Assembly: GCA_021162325.1 (NCBI GenBank)
Contig: JAGGYV010000280.1
Span: forward strand, 1 to 24,976
Source: Desulfobacteraceae bacterium
GTDB lineage: Bacteria > Desulfobacterota > Desulfobacteria > Desulfobacterales > Desulfosalsimonadaceae
Direction of reading: 5' to 3'
Length of the DNA stretch: 24,976 bases
Shown here: one piece after another, positions 15,162 to 22,498 of the stretch
Layout of the letters: every line of letters begins with the position of its first letter
Position numbering within the stretch: position 1 is the first letter of the stretch
Notes under the pieces: model-generated
Seen by the model: the letters and a program-made list of their open reading frames with translations, nothing else
The model's database searches: none
What the model was told of the DNA's origin: nothing
Position numbers and translations under genes: made by a program

Positions 15162-15458
15162 TTAATCATTTTTTCCCATTTTATCGTTATCACCCCGCCA
15201 GATGTTCCAATGATCTTTTAAGGACTGGTATCCACCGCCGACGGCATTCATTGTGTCATAATGATAGCAATGATGCGTTTGGCAGGCATAGGGGCGTTTT
15301 TCATAAATTCCGCATTTTCCAGAGGCGGTTAAGTGGGGGCATGCATAGAGAGACTGGTCATTGGTGACCGGTAAAAGAGCCATCTCCCCGGTTTCCGGAA
15401 ATCTGCCGCAGCATTCATATATTTTGTCGTCGATTGGGCAATCATCACAAGGGTTCAT
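15162..15458 (-). CDS. YkgJ-type CxxCxxCC-family protein (predicted Zn/Fe chelating)
   Basis: This 98-residue protein has the cysteine pattern of the YkgJ/CxxCxxCC family: CDDC near the N-terminus, then ECCGRF, then CPHLTASGKCGIYEKRPYACQTHHC. Eleven cysteines in under 70 residues indicate bound metal, zinc or an iron-sulfur centre; the C-x-IY-x-x-RP-x-x-C block is the family hallmark. Function in the cell is not known. It is shorter than typical members (about 120 or more). The start ATG at 15458 has no obvious ribosome-binding site, and no alternative upstream start adds family sequence. It stands alone between repeats. Confidence 0.8.
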   Translation of the reverse strand: MNPCDDCPIDDKIYECCGRFPETGEMALLPVTNDQSLYACPHLTASGKCGIYEKRPYACQTHHCYHYDTMNAVGGGYQSLKDHWNIWRGDNDKMGKND

Positions 15459-15510
15459 GAGGGCAAATTAATTATATGGCCCACTGAAGTCAATAAATAA
15501 AAATGGTCAT

Positions 15511-15668
15511 TCATATTCTGAATCTAAACTTTTTAATGATTTTATTAAATGTCTCTTCATGCGCATCATAGGTTGCAGAATCACAGGTGCATGTAATGAC
15601 ATAAAAATTTGTTCCGCTCATAAGTGTATATAACATCATTTTATACTTATTCCCGTTTCGGACACTAT
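15511..15668 (-). pseudogene. 3' remnant of a DcrB/PsbP-like (DUF1795-type) protein gene
   Basis: A minus-strand frame ending at TGA 15511-15513 reads (SVRNGNKYKMMLY), then TLMSGTNFYVITCTCD, then YDAHEETFNKIIKKFRF. The pattern G-x-x-x-Y-V-[IL]-T-x-T-x-x-x-x-x-(E/D)...F-x-x-I-[IL]-x-S/K-F-RF is what the C-terminus of DcrB/PsbP-like lipoproteins looks like. The longest ATG-led form is only 42 residues (start 15639), without a signal peptide or the first two thirds of the domain. The frame runs into the radical SAM gene end. I read it as a decayed fragment; a coincidental frame cannot be excluded. Confidence 0.4.
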
Positions 15669-16592
15669 TTATCGACGCAAGAATCCCAGATCTGATTTTA
15701 CGGCAGTCTCGAGGGCTTTTAAATTTTCCGGTGAATTGAAAAGTTTTTCACACAGCTCGCATTTTCTGTATTTCACGATTTCACTGGCATTGAGTCCGAT
15801 AGATGACGCAATGTTTGACAGGCCGATGGTTTTAATCAGGCCAAATAAGGGGTGCTGTTCATATTTTTCGAATAATTCATTGATCGTATAATTTTTTAAG
15901 TTGCCCAGAAAAAAGAAATCTGTTTTATCAAAACAGCTTCCTGCATCACAGCAGGCGTACATATCCAGTTCCGGTGTAAGCAGCGGATTCATATCGCACA
16001 AGTGGGGCGGGTAGTCTGTAAACACGTGAGAACGATTAAATTTTTTGGCCCGTCCAAAATACAGCAGCGGTTCTGGAAAATATTTTAACCGGTTGTCCTT
16101 GAGAAACTGTTCAAATGTATCATCCGCGTTCGAAAAATCAGTCACAAAAGAGATAAAATAATCGAGCCCGAATTTTTGGCAGCTAACGGCAGCATTGAGA
16201 ATATTTTCACGGTTGATATGCGCTTGATGCCAGCGGCTGTAACTGAGTCGTAATTGTGAAAGGCCGCTTATTTTAAGTTCCGGTATAATTTTGTCCGCCT
16301 GTTCGGGTGTTTTTGCCCAGAAACCATTGGAGACAACTCTTGAATAGATTCCGTGTTTTTTGCACAAACGAACAAGGCTCAGGATATCATTTAAAAATAT
16401 AAGCGGTTCCCCGGCGGTAAAACTGATCGCCTTGACATTGGCTGCGGCCATTTCGTCAATAATGGCTCGGGCACGGGGCAATGCCATTTTTACCGGATGA
16501 TAGTCGTCTTCAGCAGCAACACAATGGTCACATTTTATGTTGCATTGCGTTGAATAGCCAAATGCTGTTTTGCGAATATGATTCATATTCAT
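15669..16592 (-). CDS. Radical SAM protein with C-terminal SPASM-like cysteines, substrate unknown
   Basis: The 307-residue enzyme has the SAM-cluster motif CNIKCDHC (Cys17, Cys21, Cys24), a GGEP-like motif as TAGEP (59-63), and barrel strands through about residue 180. A second Cys set follows: Cys199, Cys214, Cys215, Cys220, Cys278 and Cys281 (LCELC-like end). That arrangement resembles SPASM/twitch auxiliary clusters found in peptide-modifying and sulfatase-maturing enzymes. Those enzymes cleave SAM to a 5'-deoxyadenosyl radical that acts on a peptide or small molecule. No precursor peptide gene or partner is recognisable nearby, so the substrate is unknown. The ATG at 16592 has only a weak upstream purine stretch. 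The 5' region faces the ykvA-like gene divergently. Confidence 0.8.
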   Translation of the reverse strand: MNMNHIRKTAFGYSTQCNIKCDHCVAAEDDYHPVKMALPRARAIIDEMAAANVKAISFTAGEPLIFLNDILSLVRLCKKHGIYSRVVSNGFWAKTPEQADKIIPELKISGLSQLRLSYSRWHQAHINRENILNAAVSCQKFGLDYFISFVTDFSNADDTFEQFLKDNRLKYFPEPLLYFGRAKKFNRSHVFTDYPPHLCDMNPLLTPELDMYACCDAGSCFDKTDFFFLGNLKNYTINELFEKYEQHPLFGLIKTIGLSNIASSIGLNASEIVKYRKCELCEKLFNSPENLKALETAVKSDLGFLRR

Positions 16593-16663
16593 TCTTGTTT
16601 TGATATATAGAAAATTACATGGTAATCAGGTTATCTTAAAATAATGACACCAAAGGGAGTGGC

Positions 16664-17098
16664 ATGAACGGGAAAAAAAGTTTTGAAAATCGTATATATA
16701 ATAGCCGGTTTTTCAAAAATGCGCAATTAAAAGCTGAGGAAATTGCACAGAATCCGGAATTGCTAAATAACTTGATTCGCCAGGCAGATGAAAAAGCTTT
16801 GGAAAAGGGACGCCGTGTCCTTGGTGACGCATGGGATTCTCTTGTTATCTGTTTTCGTATGCTTCAGGCCTATACCCGGGGCGAATACCGTAAAATTCCA
16901 TGGAAGACCCTTGTTGCGCTTGTCGGGGCCCTGGTTTATTTTGTTATGCCCCTTGATTTTATCCCGGATTTTGTTTTTGGCTTCGGTTATACGGATGATG
17001 TGGCGCTGATTCTGTGGACGGTGAGATCAATTAAAGATGATATTGACCAGTTTTCCAAATGGGAAGAGGAGGGAAGTATAGAATGGAAATTGAATTAA
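16664..17098 (+). CDS. YkvA/DUF1232 family membrane-associated protein
   Basis: The 144 residues contain the DUF1232 signature VALVGALVYFVMPLDFIPDF (about 82-100), followed by GYTDDVALILWTVRSI, the usual D-x-IPD-x-x-P-x-x-G-x-x-DD pattern. The signature helices are moderately hydrophobic and usually taken as membrane-associated. Family function is unknown. GGGAG lies 4 bases before the ATG at 16664. The last 16 bases overlap the start of the yceH-like gene, so translation of the two is probably coupled. Confidence 0.85.
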   Translation: MNGKKSFENRIYNSRFFKNAQLKAEEIAQNPELLNNLIRQADEKALEKGRRVLGDAWDSLVICFRMLQAYTRGEYRKIPWKTLVALVGALVYFVMPLDFIPDFVFGFGYTDDVALILWTVRSIKDDIDQFSKWEEEGSIEWKLN

Positions 17099-17748
17099 AC
17101 GCTGTCGAACTTCGTATTTTAGGCGTTCTCATTGAGAAGCAGATGGCAACCCCTGATTATTACCCGCTGACGTTAAATGCATTGACCAATGCCTGTAATC
17201 AAAAAAATAACCGTGAACCGTTAATGCGTCTTGAGCAGGCAGAAGTCGATCAGTCTCTCAAATCCCTGAGAAACCAGCACCTGGCTTGGCAGATTATGAC
17301 CCATGGCAGCCGAACGGCTAAATATGAACATAATATGGTGGAAAAAATCAGGTGCTCTGAACGGGAGTTATCAGTTTTGTGTGAATTGTTTTTAAGGGGG
17401 CCCCAGACACCCGGGGAGTTGAATACGCGAACCGCCCGTTTAATTGAACCCCACGGACTGATTGCCATTGAACAGACATTGAAAAAATTGATGGAACACG
17501 AGAACGGGCCGTTTGTTGTTATGCTTCCTCGTTTGCCCGGGCATAAAGAAAATCGGTACATTCATTTATTCTGTACTCCGGAACAATCGGAAGAAATTTA
17601 TCAGCCAACGGTAAAAGCACCGGTCAGCCGGGGGGTGAGGGTAAGTAATGAACGGGTTGAAGCGTTGGAGAAAAAAGTCAATGATCTGGAAGAAACGCTC
17701 GATGACTTAAAAAATCAATTTTTATCATTTAAACAGCAGTTTGAATAA
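17083..17748 (+). CDS. yceH: YceH/DUF480 family protein
   Basis: This 221-residue member of the DUF480 (YceH) family starts MEIELNAVELRILGVLIEKQ. It contains the conserved LTNACNQKNNREPL, GPQTPGELNTR and LPRLPGHKENRYIHLF segments, and ends in a coiled coil (about 190-221, ERVEALEKKVNDLEETLDDLK). The fold is predicted to be tandem winged helices, suggesting a DNA- or protein-binding role, but function is not established. I chose the ATG at 17083, preceded by GGAGGG 9 bases upstream inside the ykvA-like gene. A GTG or ATG further up at 17059 adds eight residues absent from the family. It overlaps the upstream gene by 16 bases. Confidence 0.88.
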   Translation: MEIELNAVELRILGVLIEKQMATPDYYPLTLNALTNACNQKNNREPLMRLEQAEVDQSLKSLRNQHLAWQIMTHGSRTAKYEHNMVEKIRCSERELSVLCELFLRGPQTPGELNTRTARLIEPHGLIAIEQTLKKLMEHENGPFVVMLPRLPGHKENRYIHLFCTPEQSEEIYQPTVKAPVSRGVRVSNERVEALEKKVNDLEETLDDLKNQFLSFKQQFE

Positions 17749-17760
17749 ACATAGGGGCGT

Positions 17761-17880
17761 ACTCCATCAGTGTGGAATGGTGCCGGCAAGTCTACATTTT
17801 ACCATCGGCATCTTGCCAAATACGGCATCACGTTTGTGAATGCAGATTTGATCGCTAAAGATATTTTTGTAGATATTTAA
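17761..17880 (+). pseudogene. Remnant of a zeta-toxin-like P-loop kinase gene
   Basis: One frame reads NGAGKSTFYHRHLAKYG, then ITFVNADLIAKDIF, ending at TAA 17878-17880. GAGKST is a Walker A loop, and the -F-VNAD-IA- that follows is characteristic of the zeta-toxin/UDP-N-acetylglucosamine kinase-like family (usual start IAGPNGAGKST, then F-VNAD-IA). Only about 34 codons are left, with no start codon in a sensible place. The gene is cut at its left by the end of yceH and at its right by a repeat end (17919-17959). It is a dead fragment. Confidence 0.6.
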
Positions 17881-17918
17881 TTAACAATTCAAGATCCGGT
17901 ACCGTTTCTGCTAAGAAT

Positions 17919-17959
17919 GCAGCGCAACACAGAATTTGGACTTTTTACGAAGCCGTTAA
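17919..17959. repeat. Solo right end of element B
   Basis: These 41 bases match 7538-7578 with one mismatch, including GACTTTTTACGA. The corresponding left end is absent. It overlaps the MFS gene: the TAA stop (17956-17958, minus strand) lies inside the repeat edge. Confidence 0.75.
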
Positions 17960-19218
17960 GATTGTTTTTTCAGTGAAAAAAGTAGCAGAACGGCAACAAT
18001 GTCCAAGCCGATAAAGATCATGTAAGCCGTATCATAGGAGCCGGTAATATCAAAACTTCTCCCCGCAATCAGATAACCAAACATCTGTAGAATGAGAAAA
18101 ATTGAAATATAGCGGAGCACGGAGGCAAAGTTTTTCCGGCCAAAAATAGTGGCAACGATGATTGGAAAAGTCGACATGATACCGCCCATGGAAAAACCAA
18201 AAACAGGGATAAAAATAATTAATGCCGCTAAAGAATTTTTAATCAGCCCCAGTCCCAGCCCAACAGCATTTGCAATGGTCATGGCAATGGCAACCCGTTT
18301 GGGATCAAACCGGTCGCACATTATTCCCCAGCTATATTTTCCACCAGCCCCGACCAGTGCCGTGGCTGCCATCATCATCATGGCTGTAAGATGGGAAAAA
18401 CCGGTGTCTGCAAAACGGGGTTTGAGCTGGGACATGACGCCAACGGTTCCGATCATCAGCAGGCCAAAGGCCAGGCCAAGCTTCCAGAAAACATCTGTTC
18501 GAATCAGTTTTGCCAGAGTCCATTCCGCATGGGCTGAAGCCGAAGGGGGGACGTGAATCTGGATTTGTCCGGCCGTGTAGGTCCCCGTTTCTGTCTTGGG
18601 GGTTACCGGCAGACCGTCCGGTACCAACCCCATATCCTCCGGCCAGTCTTTAACAACAAACCAGGCCAACGGCCCGAACGATACTATGACTAGCCCGATG
18701 CAAAGGGCGGCATTCTCGATTCCGGTATTCTGAATCAGCAGAAGCGCTGCTATCGGAAGGATGGCACCGGATAAGGACATGCCGGCAGTGGCAAATCCAA
18801 TGGCTTGTCCCCGTTTTTCAATAAACCAGTTATTTACCGCGCTGCTGGCGACAATCCCGCCATAAGCTCCATTGCCGATAAACAACAGAGAATAAAACAG
18901 GTAAAACTGCCACAGGCTTGTAACGCGTGCGATGAATATAAATGATATACCTGCAGTCAGCGAACCGGCAAGCATCAATCGTCTGATACCGGTTTTCATC
19001 AAAATAGTGCCGAAAATGTACTGGCTGGAAAATCCGAACACCGTTCCGATGACCAGGGCAAGGTTCATATCGGTCCGGGTCCAGCCCCGGGCATTGCACA
19101 ATGGTTCTAAAAATGCGTTAAACGCATAAAAACCGGTGCCTACAGAAAGGAAATATCCCCAAAATGCGATTCCTGCAATATACCAGCCGTAATATATTTT
19201 TGAATGGGTTTGTGTCAT
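17956..19218 (-). CDS. MFS transporter, OFA/monocarboxylate-like
   Basis: The 420-residue polytopic protein has twelve predicted membrane helices in two bundles of six, with a cytoplasmic loop at about 195-235. MFS signatures include GWYIAGIAFWGYF at the N-terminus, NNWFIEKRGQAIGFATAGMSLSG (the loop 4-5/helix 5 motif with W-F-x-x-x-R-G-x-A-x-G) and GGAGGKYSWGIMCDRFDPKR between helices 8 and 9. This pattern is that of the oxalate-formate antiporter/monocarboxylate group, so an organic acid substrate is likely but not shown. The ATG at 19218 has only a weak AAAGAA upstream. The stop codon sits within a dispersed repeat end, so the final residues KKQS may have been reset by that insertion. Confidence 0.88.
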   Translation of the reverse strand: MTQTHSKIYYGWYIAGIAFWGYFLSVGTGFYAFNAFLEPLCNARGWTRTDMNLALVIGTVFGFSSQYIFGTILMKTGIRRLMLAGSLTAGISFIFIARVTSLWQFYLFYSLLFIGNGAYGGIVASSAVNNWFIEKRGQAIGFATAGMSLSGAILPIAALLLIQNTGIENAALCIGLVIVSFGPLAWFVVKDWPEDMGLVPDGLPVTPKTETGTYTAGQIQIHVPPSASAHAEWTLAKLIRTDVFWKLGLAFGLLMIGTVGVMSQLKPRFADTGFSHLTAMMMMAATALVGAGGKYSWGIMCDRFDPKRVAIAMTIANAVGLGLGLIKNSLAALIIFIPVFGFSMGGIMSTFPIIVATIFGRKNFASVLRYISIFLILQMFGYLIAGRSFDITGSYDTAYMIFIGLDIVAVLLLFSLKKQS

Positions 19219-19281
19219 TTGTTTTTCTTTATGAGATATGAGGGCTAAAGCCCGAACGGAAAGTATTCAGCTATAACTTTT

Positions 19282-19391
19282 CTGTCATTGCGAGCCACGC
19301 CTTTGGCGTCGCAGGGACGGTACGACCGAAGCAATCTCATTAAAGACACGGGATTACTTCGTCGTTCGTTCCTCACTCCTCGTAATGACAG
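19282..19391. repeat. Dispersed palindromic repeat (CATTGCGAG family)
   Basis: CTGTCATTGCGAG (19282-19294) is the near-perfect reverse complement of CTCGTAATGACAG (19379-19391), with one mismatch. Inner pairs GAAGCAATCTC and GGGATTACTTCG strengthen the fold. This wording is typical of a repeat seen across many unrelated bacterial genomes. It sits between the nitroreductase and the MFS start, upstream of the latter. Confidence 0.7.
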
Positions 19392-19428
19392 CATGATTTG
19401 GAATTTTCGTTTAATCTCAAGCTAAATG

Positions 19429-20307
19429 TTAACCTTCAATCCAATCAATTTCCGGCATTTTTCTTGAAACCGTATAAGGATGCTTTAATTCCGGATATCC
19501 CAGCACTATACTGGCGTAAACTTTCCGCCCCTTTGGCAGGTTAATCAGGCGGCATAATTTTTTGTTAAACCGGGACAACAGGGTGACAAATCCAATATAA
19601 CAGGATCCAAGACCAAGAGAATGTGCGTAATTTGTCATATTTGCAGCGGCAATATTCGCGTTGTCCGCTCCGAAAAATGACATGGACGGACCGTGAAGCA
19701 AAATCAGAACAGGTGCGTTATGCAAAATCAGATCACGGCCGGAATCTTTGAGTTCCATGTAATATGCCATGGGATCAATATATTTTTCCAGCATTGCATC
19801 AATTGATGCGCTATACTTGCGGCCTTTGAAAAATATTTTGCCGCTTCGGGTGTTTGAGTATTTATAAAAACTTGCAGCAGTTGAAAAAACCATCTCAGAG
19901 ATTTCTTTTAATATGTTCGGATCAGTAATAACAATGTAGGAAACATGCTGTGAATTGCTGGCGGTTGGTGAATAACGTGTCACATCAATGATATCTTTAA
20001 CCGTTTCCGGCTCAACAGGTCTGTCTGTGTAATGGCGGATGCTGCGCCGGGAAAGAACTATTTCTTTGTATACTTCTGGGTCAATTCGTTTTCGTTTGAC
20101 CCGGCGCACCTGTTCAATCTTTAGAAAATCGTTTTCTATGGCATTTTTCGGGCAGACTGCCACGCAATGACTGCAACGGTTGCATAGATTCTGGTCTGTC
20201 ATTTCAGGGATGCCATCAATATTTTTCCATACACCGGATGCACAGTCTAATACACATTGCATGCAGTTATTACATTTTTCCTCTATGCGTCGAATCTTTG
20301 CGTTCAT
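19429..20307 (-). CDS. Nitroreductase-family protein with N-terminal 2[4Fe-4S] ferredoxin domain
   Basis: Residues 8-58 are a bacterial ferredoxin domain: Cys12, 15, 18, 22 and Cys42, 45, 48, 52, each set C-x2-C-x2-C-x3-C. The first set lacks the usual following Pro. The rest (about 75-292) is an FMN-binding nitroreductase domain with SRRSIRHYTDRPVEPE, the family R-R-S-x-R start, and SLGLGSCYIGF near the flavin site. The protein should carry electrons from its own clusters to FMN and reduce an unknown acceptor. Such fusions are common in strict anaerobes. The ATG at 20307 is one base past the DUF364 stop, with AGGATG of the upstream gene serving as ribosome-binding site. Translation of the two is therefore probably coupled. 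Confidence 0.92.
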   Translation of the reverse strand: MNAKIRRIEEKCNNCMQCVLDCASGVWKNIDGIPEMTDQNLCNRCSHCVAVCPKNAIENDFLKIEQVRRVKRKRIDPEVYKEIVLSRRSIRHYTDRPVEPETVKDIIDVTRYSPTASNSQHVSYIVITDPNILKEISEMVFSTAASFYKYSNTRSGKIFFKGRKYSASIDAMLEKYIDPMAYYMELKDSGRDLILHNAPVLILLHGPSMSFFGADNANIAAANMTNYAHSLGLGSCYIGFVTLLSRFNKKLCRLINLPKGRKVYASIVLGYPELKHPYTVSRKMPEIDWIEG

Positions 20308-20308
20308 A

Positions 20309-21055
20309 TTACATCCTGAAGTTTACTTTTTTTATGCAGTTTTTGAACATGCGCATACCACCCCCGAAACTGATGATTCTCAATATCTCTTCAGAATCGG
20401 TTACAATCACACCGGATAGCGATGTGACCGGCGTTTGAGAGAATACGTCCGGTATAAGGGGGGTAGAGGCTCCGAGGATGATTATTTCACGGCAGTTTAT
20501 AGCTGCCTGAAGAATACGGTCAAAACTATGATTAATGATGGATGTGGCGGTTATCAGGGCCACCGTGCAATCCGGCAATCGTTTGTCGATTTCAGCAGAG
20601 GGAATTAAATCGCCTTTGGGCTGATCAATCTGTTCGAAAATAAGCAGGCTTTTGGCTTTTTGGCGAATGGATGCGATTAAGGGCGCAAAATTTCCCACCA
20701 TGCCCACGCAATCATTCGCATCCAGAAGATGGCTCTCCAGTACATCGCCGTAAGTGAAATCAATTGAATTAAAATCTATTAATGCATTGGCAGTGGCAAG
20801 TCCGACAGCCGTTTCAACCGTATTATCAGATGTTATAAACTCCAGCAGCGTACTTGCAGGGATGTTCTTTTTTGGTATAAAACCCGGGAGCAGGGTGCAA
20901 CCGTGGGGCATGTCGCGATGCGGGGTGTACGCAAGCCCCACCTGACCATTATCCAGCATGACGGCGGTATATCCCAGTCCGATCCGAATGTCTTTAATCC
21001 GGTGCTGTTTAGCGGATTCCGATAAGTGGTCTCTTATGTTTTTTGTGATATCCAT
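20309..21055 (-). CDS. DUF364/DUF4213 family protein (heavy-metal chelation domain)
   Basis: This 248-residue protein fits the family that joins an N-terminal DUF4213 (enolase-like) domain (about 1-95, GLGYTAVMLDNGQVGLAYTP) to a C-terminal Rossmann-like DUF364 domain (about 110-240). The C-terminal domain shows CVGMVGNFAPLI, VALITATSIINHSFD and ILGASTPLIPDVF. The family is annotated from structure as putatively metal chelating, and it often lies beside metal or cofactor uptake genes. Its activity is unproven. AGGA is 4-5 bases before the ATG at 21055. The nitroreductase follows one base after its stop. The pair probably acts in one pathway, perhaps with a metal or metallocofactor as the nitroreductase target. 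Confidence 0.82.
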   Translation of the reverse strand: MDITKNIRDHLSESAKQHRIKDIRIGLGYTAVMLDNGQVGLAYTPHRDMPHGCTLLPGFIPKKNIPASTLLEFITSDNTVETAVGLATANALIDFNSIDFTYGDVLESHLLDANDCVGMVGNFAPLIASIRQKAKSLLIFEQIDQPKGDLIPSAEIDKRLPDCTVALITATSIINHSFDRILQAAINCREIIILGASTPLIPDVFSQTPVTSLSGVIVTDSEEILRIISFGGGMRMFKNCIKKVNFRM

Positions 21056-21103
21056 AAGTTCCTGTTTTGATAAAGGCAGTGGCTTGTCATGGTTTTATCT
21101 TTT

Positions 21104-22219
21104 TTATTTTGAAACAGATACAATTGAATCTGCTGTTCCTTTTGTAAACATGATGGCAGACAAAATAACAACAAAACAAATAGTGGCGGCACAGGCAAAA
21201 AATTTATAATACGTCCCCATGGGTGCAAGAAAAAATACCGTGATCCAGTGAAATGCAATCAGGAAATTTGAGTGGAGCTTTAAAGGAAAATCTTTAAATC
21301 GGCAGATAATAGCCAGCCCGCAAAGATTCCAGCCGTAGAGGGAGGCAAAAGAATGCATGCGCATCAGCCATTTGTAATTTTCGCTGGCATAATCCGGAGA
21401 CATTTCATAGAAAATATATAAAATCCCGGTGATCGCGGTATAAAGCAGAAACCCCATGCCGGAAATCAGAAACGCTTTTTGCTGCAGGTCATCGCCCAGT
21501 CTTACCAGAAGATATAAAATCATTATCACAGTCCCAAAAAGAATGGATGTGACAAAGACCTGGGGCATCAGTTTTTCAAAAATAATAAACATAAAGAAGA
21601 TGATCACCCCAAGGTTGACAAACCAGAAGCCGATGTTTTTCAGCCACAGGATAGGCTTGCCCTGATCTTTCATTATACTGAACAGTAATGACATGGTGAT
21701 CAGGGAAAGGGGAAATGAAAATCCCAGGAAAAAGGTGTCCAGTTGAAGTTTTGGAAAGTTGACGAGTATAAAAAAATATTCATTGTTTAATATCACAAGG
21801 CTTGAGATCAGCAGGCCCATAGAAAGGCACAGAAGTGACGCCTGGTGAAACTTAGCGGACACAGGGACGTCGGATTTGAAGAAATCAAAAGGAAAAAATG
21901 AAAATTTTTTAATCCGGATACTTTCAACAATTGCAAAAAGAATCATGGCGATAATCAGAACCGGTATATACATTTCAAAAAAAGCAAAGATTGCATAAAT
22001 TATTGCCATTACAAGAAATACAATAATTTTGGGAGATACTTTTTGGCGGCCTTCGGTAAAATATAAGACAATAGATCCGCCGGCGCACAGGTTAAAGAGG
22101 AAAATATGCAGGCGATCAAAATTGTAAGGGATCGTATCAGGGACAAATAAATTGAGATATCCGAAAAACAATGCCAGGGACATCAGCATCAGAAGTAAAA
22201 GTCGAAATCGAAGGCTCAT
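21104..22219 (-). CDS. Polytopic membrane protein, unknown function
   Basis: The 371 residues form about ten to twelve hydrophobic helices, with short loops and basic stretches on the presumed cytoplasmic side (VESIRIKKFSFF). Polar residues stand inside helices, among them FDRLHIFLFNLCAGG, KFHQASLLCLSMG, RMHSFASLYGWNLCGL and FHWITVF. The repeated His in these helix contexts could bind heme or metal, as in NnrS-like or other heme-containing membrane proteins, but I cannot assign a family. The start ATG at 22219 has a weak GAGA nearby. It is 48 bases upstream of the DUF364-nitroreductase pair in the same direction, so all three may be one operon. If so, a quinone or metal-related role is possible. 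Confidence 0.7.
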   Translation of the reverse strand: MSLRFRLLLLMLMSLALFFGYLNLFVPDTIPYNFDRLHIFLFNLCAGGSIVLYFTEGRQKVSPKIIVFLVMAIIYAIFAFFEMYIPVLIIAMILFAIVESIRIKKFSFFPFDFFKSDVPVSAKFHQASLLCLSMGLLISSLVILNNEYFFILVNFPKLQLDTFFLGFSFPLSLITMSLLFSIMKDQGKPILWLKNIGFWFVNLGVIIFFMFIIFEKLMPQVFVTSILFGTVIMILYLLVRLGDDLQQKAFLISGMGFLLYTAITGILYIFYEMSPDYASENYKWLMRMHSFASLYGWNLCGLAIICRFKDFPLKLHSNFLIAFHWITVFFLAPMGTYYKFFACAATICFVVILSAIMFTKGTADSIVSVSK

Positions 22220-22374
22220 GTTATATTCTCACAATCAGATAATGGTAATTGCTGAAATGGTTTACGTTAAATTATAATTTGTATTTTTAACGTTATATTT
22301 AAAGGATGGTCTTATGTCAATAAGGTGATTCTTCCGATTTGTAGCATGGTTAATAATTGGGAAAAGGAGGCCTG

Positions 22375-22398
22375 ATGGCCAGAAGGACGCTTGTATAG
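22375..22398 (+). other. Seven-codon reading frame with strong ribosome-binding site upstream of the amine oxidase
   Basis: AAGGAGG precedes ATG (22375) by 4 bases, and the frame MARRTLV ends at TAG (22396-22398). The amine oxidase starts 100 bases further on. It may be a leader peptide or simply a remnant of an older start. No attenuator hairpin is obvious. Confidence 0.2.
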
Positions 22399-22498
22399 GT
22401 AGAAAATATTGATTTTTTAATTTTACAGGCGCATAACGCTTTTGAAAAGAACCAGATGGTTTGATAGAAATTTGAAAAAAAGAGGACGCAAAGCAGAT

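Noticed and set aside
18149..18556. Plus-strand open frame of 135 codons within the MFS gene
   Set aside because: Antisense shadow of a membrane protein gene; no ribosome-binding site or motif.
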